DNA from: a virus
DNA length: 22,134 nt
Reading direction: 5' to 3' (one strand)
IMG/VR virus record: IMGVR_UViG_3300037070_003619
Span: 1 to 22,134 of that record
Shown here: piece after piece, positions 7,217-13,177 of the stretch
Numbering within the stretch: the stretch's first letter is position 1
Layout of the letters: each line of letters begins with the position of its first letter
Translations under genes and position numbers: made by a program
Notes under the pieces: generated by a model
Told to the model about the DNA's origin: nothing
Seen by the model: the letters and a program-made list of their open reading frames with translations, nothing else
The model's database searches: none

Positions 7217-7524
7217 GCCGCCCCCCCACCGTCGGTGGGCCAGCCCCCAGTCCCAGCGGGCGGCATCAGCGGCGGGTCGTCCGGCAGGCTGATCCGCCGC
7301 GGCTGGAAGATCGCCCGGTTCAGAGCCATGAACCCCTTCTGGAGGTCCGTCCTCGCGATCGCCAGCCAACGCTTGTCCACCTCCATTTTGCCGTCCATCA
7401 GAAGGTCGATGACGCGAAGCACCCGCTCCTCCGCCTCCTTGTTCAGGTTCACCAAGTCGATCGCCGCCGCGTTCTGCGGCACGTAGCCCGCCACCGGCAG
7501 GCCCTCGAAGCGCTTCGGGTCCAT
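7213..7524 (-). CDS. Acb2/Tad1-like hairpin-domain protein (probable anti-CBASS nucleotide sponge)
   Basis: 103 aa. The segment VNLNKEAEERVLRVIDLLMD (residues 26-44), an EVDKRWLAIARTDLQKGFMA block (48-67) and ALNRAIFQPRRISLP (67-81) match the pattern of the Acb2 family: two helices joined by a short turn, then 'RWLaIgrT.l..GfMal.RAi..P'. Known Acb2 proteins bind cyclic di- and trinucleotides and so blunt CBASS, and relatives act on Thoeris signals. The start at 7524 keeps the usual short N-terminus and has a GGAG upstream. An in-frame ATG at 7641 overlapping the upstream stop would add 39 Arg-rich residues, but a strong hairpin lies in that stretch. Placement among late-type leftward genes is notable for a defence-evasion protein. 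Confidence 0.78.
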   Translation of the reverse strand: MDPKRFEGLPVAGYVPQNAAAIDLVNLNKEAEERVLRVIDLLMDGKMEVDKRWLAIARTDLQKGFMALNRAIFQPRRISLPDDPPLMPPAGTGGWPTDGGGAA

Positions 7525-7559
7525 AGGTCGTCTCCGTCGTTGGGTGAGATAGGCCGCCG

Positions 7560-7580
7560 CGAGAGAGCGCTTCTCTCTCG
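7560..7580 (-). promoter_or_regulatory. Hairpin upstream of the Acb2-like gene
   Basis: Perfect 8-bp arms CGAGAGAG and CTCTCTCG enclose a 5-base loop, within the 113-base gap before the Acb2-like start. There is no U-run on either strand, so a simple intrinsic terminator is unlikely; it may be an RNA stability or translation control element. If the 7641 start is used instead, the hairpin is within the coding region. Confidence 0.45.
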
Positions 7581-7637
7581 ATGCGTGTTCGTCACGAAGC
7601 GTCTGCGAAGCGCGCTTAACGCATTGCCGCAAGTGGT

Positions 7638-7913
7638 TCATCGCACCTCGGCGGTGGCGGCGAGGGCGGCGCGCAGGCGGTCGACGGCGACGATCGTGCT
7701 CTGCCATGCGAGCGGCTGCGTGCTGGAGAGCGCATCGAGCAGCGCTTTGGCGTGAGCCTCCAGCTCGGCAATGCGCGTTCCCTGCGCCTCCATCACCTCG
7801 GACAGCGCCTGCCGCGCGGCGTCACGCTCGGCAGTCAGTTGGTCGATGCGCTGGTCCTGCTTGGCGGCCTCGCGCAGCCGCTCCCGCCGGACGGCGTCGC
7901 GCAGACGGGCCAT
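7638..7913 (-). CDS. Small coiled-coil protein (91 aa)
   Basis: The ATG at 7913 follows the previous stop by one base, with GGGAGAAGG upstream. Almost the whole chain is charged and helical (QDQRIDQLTAERDAARQALS, then GTRIAELEAHAKALLDAL) with heptad-like spacing, so a coiled coil is likely. No signal or membrane segment, which argues against an Rz-type spanin. Role unknown; oligomerisation or a structural accessory function is possible. Confidence 0.7.
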   Translation of the reverse strand: MARLRDAVRRERLREAAKQDQRIDQLTAERDAARQALSEVMEAQGTRIAELEAHAKALLDALSSTQPLAWQSTIVAVDRLRAALAATAEVR

Positions 7914-7914
7914 G

Positions 7915-9045
7915 CTACTCGCCCTTCTCCCGCCGCTTCGTCCGCCGCGGCATGATCCGGACAACCCCGTCCGGGCAAAGCTCGTAGCCCGAGCCGGACG
8001 GCGGATCGGCCGCCGGCACGTTCGCCCACTCCGGCTCATCGCGCCCGAACAGCTTCACCCGCCGCACCACATAGCCCTCGACCGGCGTCCCGACGTAGCG
8101 GTTCGCCTCGACGTACCCAACCCCCGCCGGCTGCGCGAGGACAACCTCGCCCGTCTTCATGTTGACAGATTGGATCACGCCGACGATCTCCCCCGGCTCC
8201 GGTTGAGCATTCTCGAAGGCGCGATCGCGAGCGGCCTCCGCCTCCCGGTGGCGCAGCTCCGCCTCGGCATACGGCGACGTCGTGTTGTCGCCGATCGACA
8301 GCTCCCCCGTCTCCCCGTCGATGATCTCCCGAAGGTCCGACGCAACCCCCGCGTCCAGCTCCGCCAGCGCAGCCGGCGACAGCGCAAGCAACTGCGACGC
8401 CGAAAGCCCCGCCTCTTGGGCGTGATCCTCCTCGCCCTCAAGCCCCAGCTCCGGCTGATCCGCCATCGGCAAAGCCGGAGCCCGCTCGCCGTAAAACTGC
8501 GACGGGTCAATCAACATCAAAACCGCCCGGCCGTTCGCGTGGTCGAGCAATGCATGCCCGTCCGAAACCAGCGGCGACCGAACCGTGATCACCAACCCGC
8601 CACGCTCCGGGTCCGGGTCCGCCGTCCACTTCCCAAGCCGTACCTCAATCGTCGGAAAATCCACCGAGGCCACAACCTCGATCGCATTCAGAAGAACCAT
8701 CGACGAAACCGCCCGCGCGCCGTCAATCACCCGCGTCTGGTCCAATGCCGACAGCTTCACCCAAGCCGAAGACAACGGACCGTGCCGGACAATCTCGTCC
8801 AAAAGCCGATCCCGAATGTCGCCGCTCAAAGTCGAGGCGCCGTAATCCATGCCTCGAACCCCCGAACCGAGCCGCTCAAAAACTCCATCTCCTCGAACGA
8901 CGGAACCGACCGGCTCAAAAACTCCATCGCCAGACGATGCCGCCGACGAACCCGGCGGCGCTCCTTCCGAAACCAAAGACGCTCCGCCCACGTAGGAAGT
9001 CTCGTCCCCGGGGTCGCCACCAACCAGCGCTTCATCAGCCGACAT
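7915..9045 (-). CDS. Hypothetical phage protein (376 aa; 395 aa from an alternative start at 9102)
   Basis: I chose the ATG at 9045 because of a very strong GGAGGAG just upstream. An in-frame ATG at 9102 overlaps the preceding stop (ATGA) and would add a short Cys-rich head, ECDCADCC. Residues about 20-60 are low complexity and hold a 13-residue tandem duplication (GDGVFExxGSxVRG). The core (about 65-200) contains SAWVKLSALDQTRVIDGARA, a FPTIEVRLGKWTAD segment, RAVLMLIDPSQFYGER and ending DQPELGLE. A charged helical region and a small C-terminal domain with GYVVRRVKLFGRDEPEW follow, then a basic tail. I have seen cores of this style in uncharacterised phage proteins but cannot assign a function. 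Confidence 0.8.
   Translation of the reverse strand: MSADEALVGGDPGDETSYVGGASLVSEGAPPGSSAASSGDGVFEPVGSVVRGDGVFERLGSGVRGMDYGASTLSGDIRDRLLDEIVRHGPLSSAWVKLSALDQTRVIDGARAVSSMVLLNAIEVVASVDFPTIEVRLGKWTADPDPERGGLVITVRSPLVSDGHALLDHANGRAVLMLIDPSQFYGERAPALPMADQPELGLEGEEDHAQEAGLSASQLLALSPAALAELDAGVASDLREIIDGETGELSIGDNTTSPYAEAELRHREAEAARDRAFENAQPEPGEIVGVIQSVNMKTGEVVLAQPAGVGYVEANRYVGTPVEGYVVRRVKLFGRDEPEWANVPAADPPSGSGYELCPDGVVRIMPRRTKRREKGE
8864..8929 (-). repeat. 39-base tandem duplication inside the 376 aa gene
   Basis: Two near-identical blocks beginning GAACCGA and sharing GCTCAAAAACTCCATC start at 8864 and 8903, exactly 39 bases (13 codons) apart, and encode the duplicated GDGVFE...GS.VRG segments. 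In-frame duplication in a linker-like, low-complexity region. Confidence 0.8.
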
Positions 9046-9098
9046 CGCTCTCCTCCTTCGACAACAGTCCGCACAGTCGCACTCCGCCAAATATCGCC

Positions 9099-9251
9099 TC
9101 ATCGCCGCCAAGCCAAAAAACAACGAACCCGCCGTGTCAGAGGCACCACCTCCAGCCAAAAATAGTCGGCCAACAGCACATCCAGCCCGGCGACATCAAC
9201 CATCGCCCGATCGTAAATGAAAAATCGAACAGGGCTCGGCAGGCCGATCAC
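9099..9251 (-). CDS. Small hypothetical protein (50 aa)
   Basis: A GTG start at 9251 overlaps the stop of the upstream gene (GTGA), and its stop at 9099 overlaps a possible ATG for the next gene (ATGA). The product reads MIGLPSPVRFFIYDRAMVDV, then AGLDVLLADYFWLEVVPLTR and a basic end. The mixed hydrophobic-aromatic composition looks like a small folded protein, but there is no recognised family. The exact overlaps at both ends are the main evidence that it is real. Confidence 0.5.
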   Translation of the reverse strand: MIGLPSPVRFFIYDRAMVDVAGLDVLLADYFWLEVVPLTRRVRCFLAWRR

Positions 9252-9478
9252 GGAGCATCACGCCCCAAATCCTGAGCCCGAGAACCGTCCCGGCTCCCGT
9301 CCTCCCACGGAGCGCCGCCCTGCGAAAAAATCGAAACCGCCCACGACACGTCATGCGACAAAAGCTCCACAATCGAACCAACCGCTCGATCCGCCGCTGC
9401 CCGCGACGTAAACCCGCCCATCGTCAAAATCTGACGCCACGGCGAACTAATCGCCAACCCAAATCCCCAAAGCTCCAT
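9248..9478 (-). CDS. Small hypothetical protein (76 aa), first gene of the leftward operon
   Basis: The ATG at 9478 sits nine bases after GGAGG, which itself abuts an earlier in-frame ATG that is too close to use. The N-terminal half (MELWGFGLAISSPWRQILTM, then GGFTSRAAADRAVGSIVEL) has a 'GGFTSrAAAdrAV' strand-helix pattern similar to several small proteins of the right arm. The tail is Gly/Asp/Arg-rich. It is followed by a GTGA overlap. Function unknown; moderate confidence that it is coding. Confidence 0.55.
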   Translation of the reverse strand: MELWGFGLAISSPWRQILTMGGFTSRAAADRAVGSIVELLSHDVSWAVSIFSQGGAPWEDGSRDGSRAQDLGRDAP

Positions 9479-9491
9479 CCCAATCATCCTC

Positions 9492-9586
9492 CGATATGAA
9501 AAGCGCCCCGCCCCCCCCAGAGGTGAAGAGGCAGGGCGCCCGCGCAGAAGGGCTAGGGCTTCTCGCGCGACTGGCAGGAGCCAGTA
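9492..9586 (-). promoter_or_regulatory. Structured leader of the leftward operon with terminator-like hairpin
   Basis: Three stem-loops follow each other in the transcript direction. The first is 9584-9571 (CTGGC/GCCAG, 4-base loop). The second is 9569-9541, a 9-bp stem with one bulged base around an 8-base loop. The third is 9539-9503, a 10-bp GC stem with one G-T pair, then TTTT (9502-9499). The third looks like a weak intrinsic terminator placed 20 bases before the first start codon. Attenuation or antitermination control is a reasonable inference. Confidence 0.45.
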
Positions 9587-9591
9587 AACCG

Positions 9592-9620
9592 AACGTATCC
9601 AACGGTCACAGACCTTGCAA
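9592..9620 (-). promoter_or_regulatory. Candidate leftward promoter
   Basis: On the minus strand TTGCAA (9620-9615), a 17-base spacer, then TACGTT (9597-9592). The -10 resembles those of the rightward promoters (TACGTA, TAGGTT). There is no CGTTACC dyad in the spacer, so if real it is regulated differently. It lies just before the structured leader of the leftward genes. Weak match, based on position and hexamers only. Confidence 0.35.
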
Positions 9621-10365
9621 GCCGGAAAAACCAAAATTGCGCGCGGGTGAGGGGTAGGAACGCGGGCCAGCCGGTTTTACCCCCCACCCCCGGGTCGGGC
9701 GCCGCGCGAGGGCCGAGGCCTCGGCCGGGCGCGTACTGCCCAGCCTACGCTACGCCCCCGACGTGCCCTCCCCGGTGCGTATGTGGTATGGACTGAGGGC
9801 GCGCATCCCACGCCCCACGCCTATGTGCCTGATCCTGCTGCGCTATCTCGCACCGCATGGCGGACGAGCCATCCGCCCACATGCCCCGCGCGCCCTCCTC
9901 CGAGGCGCATGAGCTGCCGGGCGCAGGACGCCGACGCTGTTGTGCATCCTCCTCCTCACGCGGCAAGGGTAGCGTCTCGGCTGGGAGGGCTCGGGACGGT
10001 CGGGGCGCATCCTTGCAGCGCGTAGCGTAGCGTAGCGTAGCGACCGAGCGTAGCGTAGCGAAGCGCTGCAACCGTTGCGAGCATGGAGCTTCCTACTAGT
10101 CCCGAGCACAAGAAGAGAGGGAGGGCTCGGGCCGGGCGCCGCTTACGCTTCGCTGCGCTATGGCTGACGCTACGCTACGCTTCAGCGGCGCCGAGCACTG
10201 GGACAAGAGGGAGGGCTCGAACGCGCGACCGTGGAAGTCGCGAGAATGGCCCGCGTCCGGCGCATAGCGTCAAGACACGGTTGCGTTACCCCCTGCGCTT
10301 CGAGCTGCTCCCCGGCGGCCTCTGCCCACTTGACAGCATTCGGGGCGCGAGGCGTTCTTGGTGCG
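9621..10365. other. Gene-free central region between divergent arms
   Basis: I see no convincing protein gene here: open frames on both strands have Arg/Pro/Ala-rich, unprotein-like translations. Contents are a 16-bp perfect palindrome GGCCGAGGCCTCGGCC (9711-9726); TAGCG pentamers in both orientations (9744-9756, 10022-10060, 10168-10183 and single copies); three GGGAGGGCTCG blocks (about 9981, 10119 and 10210); and a half-match to the rightward promoter family at 10280 (GCGTTACC). A TTGACA at 10330 could be a -35 for the first rightward gene but lacks a good -10. Candidate origin, packaging or regulatory locus. Confidence 0.6.
10013..10071. repeat. TAGCG pentamer array within a 9-bp inverted repeat
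   Basis: TTGCAGCGC (10013-10021) and GCGCTGCAA (10063-10071) are perfect inverted arms. Between them lie four consecutive TAGCG units, the spacer ACCGAGCG, two more TAGCG units and a variant AAGCG. Inverted copies (CGCTA) lie at about 10159 and 10170-10179. The arrangement resembles iterons for a DNA-binding protein and could also extrude as a long hairpin. Confidence 0.7.
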
Positions 10366-10539
10366 ATGACGCAGCCGAAGGCCTCGACGCCGACGCTCAC
10401 CCTTGCCGCCCTCGACGCGCTGCTCACCCGGCTCGGCCCGGCGCCGAGGACGATCGCCGTGCCGCGCTGGAGGCTGGAGAGGCTGGAACGCGAGTTGAGG
10501 CGCATCGGCCGGCCCGAGCTGATCCCGAGGCGCTTGTGA
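10366..10539 (+). CDS. Small hypothetical protein (57 aa), first gene of the rightward arm
   Basis: ATG at 10366 (MTQPKASTPTLTLAALDALL), ending in a basic helix with ERLERELRRIGRPELIPRRL. The stop overlaps the next start as GTGA. No clear ribosome binding site is seen, so the start is the least certain part. The basic helical end suggests nucleic acid contact, but no family is recognised. Confidence 0.5.
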   Translation: MTQPKASTPTLTLAALDALLTRLGPAPRTIAVPRWRLERLERELRRIGRPELIPRRL

Positions 10540-11327
10540 CCGACCGCCATGAGCGGCCATTCCCGGACGAGCCGCGCCCCGAGCGGCCGAGAGTGACGCT
10601 CGAAAGCCTCGCCGCCGGGCGCCGGGAACGGCTGGCGAGAGAGGCCGAGGAGGCGAAAGCGCTCGCCGCGATCGCGCCGCCGGCACGGCCCGAGCTGTCG
10701 GATGAGGAGCGGCTTTCAATCCGGGCCGCCGTCGAGCGGCAGATGATCGCCCGGGCCGAGGAGACGGCCGCACGCTACGCCGCCACCGGGAACGACTACG
10801 ACCGCCGGGAACGCCTGCGGCGCCTGCGATCGCTGCCCTTGCCTCAACGCCGCGCCCTGCTGGCGATGTCCCTCGAAGGAATGGACCTCGACCGTGCCGC
10901 GCAGCTCGCCGGCATGGCGAAGGATCGGTGGACGCGAATGCTGATGTACCCGACAATCCGCCGGTTCCTCGCCGAGATGCAGCGCGAGATGGCGCCGGCC
11001 CGGGTGGCGCTGGCCCTCGGGGCGCTGACGAACGCGGCGACCGATCCGCTCGCCTCGCCGAAGGAGCGAGTGCAAGCGGCGAAGGAGCTGGCGAAGATCG
11101 GAGGCGGCGACCGAGCGCTGACGCTCCACCCGGTGCGCGAGGCCTCGACCGCCAACGTGCAAGTAAACGTCGGGGCGCTGCCGGCTGGGCCGGGCGAGGT
11201 GATCCGGGCGGCGCCCGGCATCGTGCTCGACCTCCGCCGGGAGAGTATGGACGCCCGGCACCTTGTCGAGGACGCCGTGACGATCGAGCCTGCGCTCGAC
11301 GTCCGGGACGCTCGCCGTGGACGATAG
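10536..11327 (+). CDS. Probable terminase small subunit (TerS)
   Basis: 263 aa from a GTG overlapping the previous stop. Residues 21-100 are charged and helical. The segment 102-150 contains LEGMDLDRAAQLAGMAKDRW, an HTH-like 'A..lAGma.dr...ml..p.irr.l' pattern as in small terminases that recognise pac/cos. A further helical part with SPKERVQAAKELAKIGGGDR (175-193) resembles the oligomerisation/linker region of such proteins; the C-terminal 60 residues look extended, as for a TerL-contacting tail. A longer in-frame opening upstream to 10083 translates to Arg-rich non-protein-like text and is discarded. It is divergent from TerL and 5.7 kb away, which is unusual, so another DNA-binding role remains possible. 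Confidence 0.5.
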   Translation: MTDRHERPFPDEPRPERPRVTLESLAAGRRERLAREAEEAKALAAIAPPARPELSDEERLSIRAAVERQMIARAEETAARYAATGNDYDRRERLRRLRSLPLPQRRALLAMSLEGMDLDRAAQLAGMAKDRWTRMLMYPTIRRFLAEMQREMAPARVALALGALTNAATDPLASPKERVQAAKELAKIGGGDRALTLHPVREASTANVQVNVGALPAGPGEVIRAAPGIVLDLRRESMDARHLVEDAVTIEPALDVRDARRGR

Positions 11328-11502
11328 CGCCCGCCGGCTGGCCGAGCTGCAACGGCGCATCGAAGCAGCGCGCGGCGACCTCGACCGGCACCTTCGGCCG
11401 ATGCGCGGAGAGGCCGAGCTTCCGCCCTACCGCCGGCAGACATGGGCCGAGCGCCTCGGCCGCGCCCTCCGGCATGTCACAAATCGCCCAGGTAGACGCT
11501 AG
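11317..11502 (+). CDS. Small hypothetical protein (61 aa)
   Basis: GTG start overlapping the end of the TerS-like gene by 11 bases. The product is charged and helical (DSARRLAELQRRIEAARGDL), then PPYRRQTWAERLGRALRH and a basic end. Probably a short coiled coil. Function unknown. It is the last gene before the first operator-type promoter. Confidence 0.6.
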   Translation: MDDSARRLAELQRRIEAARGDLDRHLRPMRGEAELPPYRRQTWAERLGRALRHVTNRPGRR

Positions 11503-11555
11503 CGCCTGGCATTGATGCCTCACACATCACACTGACGCGAAAGTCGAGCGCTAGC
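11498..11555. repeat. 8-bp inverted repeat at the end of the first rightward unit
   Basis: GCTAGCGC (11498-11505) and GCGCTAGC (11548-11555) are perfect inverted arms around the end of the 61 aa gene, with a small GGCA-ttga-TGCC hairpin inside. No U-run follows, so intrinsic termination is not supported. Confidence 0.4.
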
Positions 11556-11568
11556 AGGCACTTAGCCC

Positions 11569-11625
11569 TGCGGCGCCCTGTCGCAGCTAAACCCCCTTGA
11601 CGTTACCATGAGGTAACGCTAGGTT
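11569..11625 (+). promoter_or_regulatory. Rightward promoter/operator cassette 1
   Basis: -35 TTGACG (11597-11602), 17-base spacer, -10 TAGGTT (11620-11625). The spacer region holds a perfect dyad CGTTACC-ATGA-GGTAACG (11601-11618). An upstream dyad TGCGGC...GTCGCA (11569-11585) lies 11 bases before the -35. The next ATG is 36 bases after the -10. It shares this layout with four other sites in the right arm, so a common regulator is likely. Confidence 0.8.
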
Positions 11626-11661
11626 CATGGGCATGGGCAAGCCCGCCCACGGAGAACTGAG

Positions 11662-11901
11662 ATGCAGACCCAGACCCAGACCCAGACCTTCGCCGCCCTC
11701 TGGACCCAGACCACGGGCTTCAAGGCCTCCCCCGCGCTCCTCGCCGAGTTGCTCGCCAAGTACCCCGGGAGCACGGAAGCGGATTGGTGCCGGGCCTACG
11801 CCGCGGCTTGGATCGAGAAGCCCCAGACCTTCGAGGGCCGGATGGCTGCCGAGACGATCGCGGCGGTCGAAGACGAGATGGACCGGGCCTACGGCCTCTG
11901 A
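11662..11901 (+). CDS. Small hypothetical protein (79 aa) with N-terminal QT repeats
   Basis: First gene after promoter 1, with GGAG before the ATG. The N-terminus is (QT)4 from four exact CAGACC hexamers (11665-11688). The rest (PALLAELLAKYPGSTEADWC, then RAYAAAWIEKPQTFEGRMAA) is helical. No family recognised. Change in hexamer number would keep the frame and alter only the QT count. Confidence 0.75.
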   Translation: MQTQTQTQTFAALWTQTTGFKASPALLAELLAKYPGSTEADWCRAYAAAWIEKPQTFEGRMAAETIAAVEDEMDRAYGL

Positions 11902-11942
11902 GATGCCAGCGGGGCGCGGCCGGATGCCGCACCCTGCCCCAC

Positions 11943-11971
11943 TTGCGTTACCACACGGCAACGCCTATCCT
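11943..11971 (+). promoter_or_regulatory. Rightward promoter/operator cassette 2
   Basis: -35 TTGCGT (11943-11948), 17-base spacer, -10 TATCCT (11966-11971). Dyad CGTTACC-ACAC-GGCAACG (11946-11963), one mismatch from symmetry. A related GC dyad (CGCGGC...GCCGCA) lies upstream around 11915-11931. The next ATG is 27 bases after the -10. Weakest -35 of the set but best -10. Confidence 0.7.
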
Positions 11972-11998
11972 CACAGTGTAGCCCACGGAGAAGACCGA

Positions 11999-12157
11999 AT
12001 GCCCCTCACCCTCCTCGCGCTCGCCGCCCTCCTCGCGCCCGGCTGGCTCGCCTTCCTGAGCCTCGGGTTCGCCGGCTGGATCATCCTAGTGCTCTGGGCC
12101 GGCATCCTCCTCGCCCTCCCCCCGGCGCCCAAGGCGCCCAAGGGAGGCGCCCTCTGA
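11999..12157 (+). CDS. Small membrane protein (52 aa)
   Basis: ATG at 11999 with GGAG upstream. Residues 1-42 are almost entirely hydrophobic (MPLTLLALAALLAPGWLAFL, then SLGFAGWIILVLWAGILLAL), enough for two membrane spans or one signal-anchor plus a span, followed by a Pro/Lys-rich tail. Sits directly behind promoter 2 and overlaps the next gene by TGATG. Could act on the host membrane (superinfection exclusion, antiholin-like), which is inference. Confidence 0.75.
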   Translation: MPLTLLALAALLAPGWLAFLSLGFAGWIILVLWAGILLALPPAPKAPKGGAL

Positions 12158-12399
12158 TGGCCCGGAAGGTCAAGCCCCTCCCCGGTCAGCTCGGAATGTT
12201 CGGCCTCGCGCCCCTCCCCGAGAAGGCCTCCCAGCTCGGCCTCGGCCTCGAAGGTGGCGAGCTGCTCGGGGCGCCGCCGGCTAAGCGGCCGAAGGCGGCG
12301 CCCCCGGCGCCTCCCCCGATCGAGGCGGCGCTCGTCCACTACGAGACGCAGGCCGGCTTCGCCCCGCTTGCCCTCAGCTTCGCCCTCAAGTGCTTCTGA
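12157..12399 (+). CDS. Small hypothetical protein (80 aa) with possible sliding-clamp-binding motif
   Basis: Start overlaps the upstream stop (TGATG). The N-terminus has KPLPGQLGMFGLAP; QLGMFG resembles the QLxLF beta-clamp-binding motif. It continues Gly/Leu-rich with a Pro/Ala-rich linker (PPAPPPIEAAL) and ends ALSFALKCF. Largely disordered looking. Clamp binding is a guess from one short motif. Confidence 0.65.
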   Translation: MARKVKPLPGQLGMFGLAPLPEKASQLGLGLEGGELLGAPPAKRPKAAPPAPPPIEAALVHYETQAGFAPLALSFALKCF

Positions 12400-12422
12400 C
12401 CCCCAGCCCGAAAGGACACCCC

Positions 12423-12671
12423 ATGCAGCTCAACGCCTACGTCTACATCGCCGAGTGGGAGACTGCCGTCTCCGCCAAGTTCGGCTTCATGCCCGCCGGC
12501 AAGGCGGTCTTCGCCACCGCCTACGAGGCCAAGGCTTGGGCCGAGGCGCACGTCGGCAAGAGCGCCCCTTGGTGGATCGAGCGGGCGCCGGTCCTCACCG
12601 TCCCCGTCACCGGCCGGCGGCTCGCCGAGGCCGCCGAGGCCGGCGAGTACGCCTTCGCCCCGCAGCAGTAG
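12423..12671 (+). CDS. Small hypothetical protein (82 aa), strand-helix family
   Basis: ATG at 12423 behind AAAGGA. MQLNAYVYIAEWETAVSAKF begins the chain; the motif VFATAYEAKAWAEAHVG (about residues 29-45) matches the strand-helix pattern repeated in other right-arm proteins. No function recognised. Runs in one operon with its neighbours. Confidence 0.7.
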   Translation: MQLNAYVYIAEWETAVSAKFGFMPAGKAVFATAYEAKAWAEAHVGKSAPWWIERAPVLTVPVTGRRLAEAAEAGEYAFAPQQ

Positions 12672-12681
12672 GAGAACGCCC

Positions 12682-12960
12682 ATGCTCTTCGCCAAGGCCG
12701 GCCGCACGAAGTGGCCCAAGCCCAAGCTCTTCCACCTCCTGTCCGGTCGGTCCGGCTCCGTCACCTCGACGGGCGAGCGGATCACCGGCCGCTTCACCTT
12801 CCACCACGGCGTCTCCGAGGGCGCCGCGATCGGCAAGGGCGAGCTTCTGGAGATCGAGTTGACGCAGGCCGAGGCCGCCGAGATCGCCGAGTGGTTCGGC
12901 CCGATCGCCGGCCGGCGGGGCCTCTACGCCACCACCCGGCCGACCACCGCGCCCCGATAG
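12682..12960 (+). CDS. Small hypothetical protein (92 aa)
   Basis: ATG behind AGGAGAA, 10 bases after the previous stop. Basic N-terminus (MLFAKAGRTKWPKPKLFHLL), a central ERITGRFTFHHGVSEGAAIG segment, then an acidic helix ELTQAEAAEIAEWFGPI. Mixed alpha/beta, soluble. No family recognised. Confidence 0.72.
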   Translation: MLFAKAGRTKWPKPKLFHLLSGRSGSVTSTGERITGRFTFHHGVSEGAAIGKGELLEIELTQAEAAEIAEWFGPIAGRRGLYATTRPTTAPR

Positions 12961-12973
12961 GAGGGACCCCCGC

Positions 12974-13168
12974 ATGTTCTACGCAGGCCAGCGCATCATC
13001 GTCCGCGAGCCGGCGAGCTTCTACTACGGCCGAGAGGCCGAGGTGGAAGCGGCGCCCCCCGGCTACCTCAAGGTCTTCATTCCCAGCCTTGCCGGCGGTC
13101 GGATCGAGTTCGGCCTCCGGCCCCGGTTCGCCGAGCCGGTCGAGCGCACCCCCGCGTTCGCCAAGTAG
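12974..13168 (+). CDS. Small beta-rich hypothetical protein (64 aa), SH3/KOW-like appearance
   Basis: Strong AGGAGGG before the ATG. The text GQRIIVREPASFYYGREAEV then GYLKVFIP and RIEFGLRPRFAEPV alternates hydrophobic and charged residues as in a small beta barrel. Resemblance to KOW/SH3-type barrels is only by eye. Function unknown. Confidence 0.72.
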   Translation: MFYAGQRIIVREPASFYYGREAEVEAAPPGYLKVFIPSLAGGRIEFGLRPRFAEPVERTPAFAK

Positions 13169-13177
13169 GGAGAACCG

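Noticed and set aside
7525-7641. Longer Acb2-like protein starting at 7641
   Set aside because: The added 39 residues are Arg-rich and contain a perfect hairpin at DNA level; family members have short N-termini. Not fully excluded because of the ATGA overlap.
10022-10060. CRISPR array
   Set aside because: Units are 5 bases with no spacers; this is a simple tandem repeat.
10195-10262. tRNA-like stretch (GGGCTCGAAC... with a 6-bp stem and 7-base loop)
   Set aside because: The T-stem does not pair, there is no D-arm and no matching acceptor 5' strand; at most a chance resemblance or remnant.
10330-10359. Strong promoter from TTGACA at 10330
   Set aside because: No acceptable -10 at 16-18 bases, and the start codon would be almost at the transcript start; the promoter of the first rightward genes remains unassigned.
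10270-11523. Minus-strand open frame opposite the TerS-like gene
   Set aside because: Arg/Ala/Pro-rich shadow; the plus-strand frame has clear helical, HTH-like content and coupled starts.
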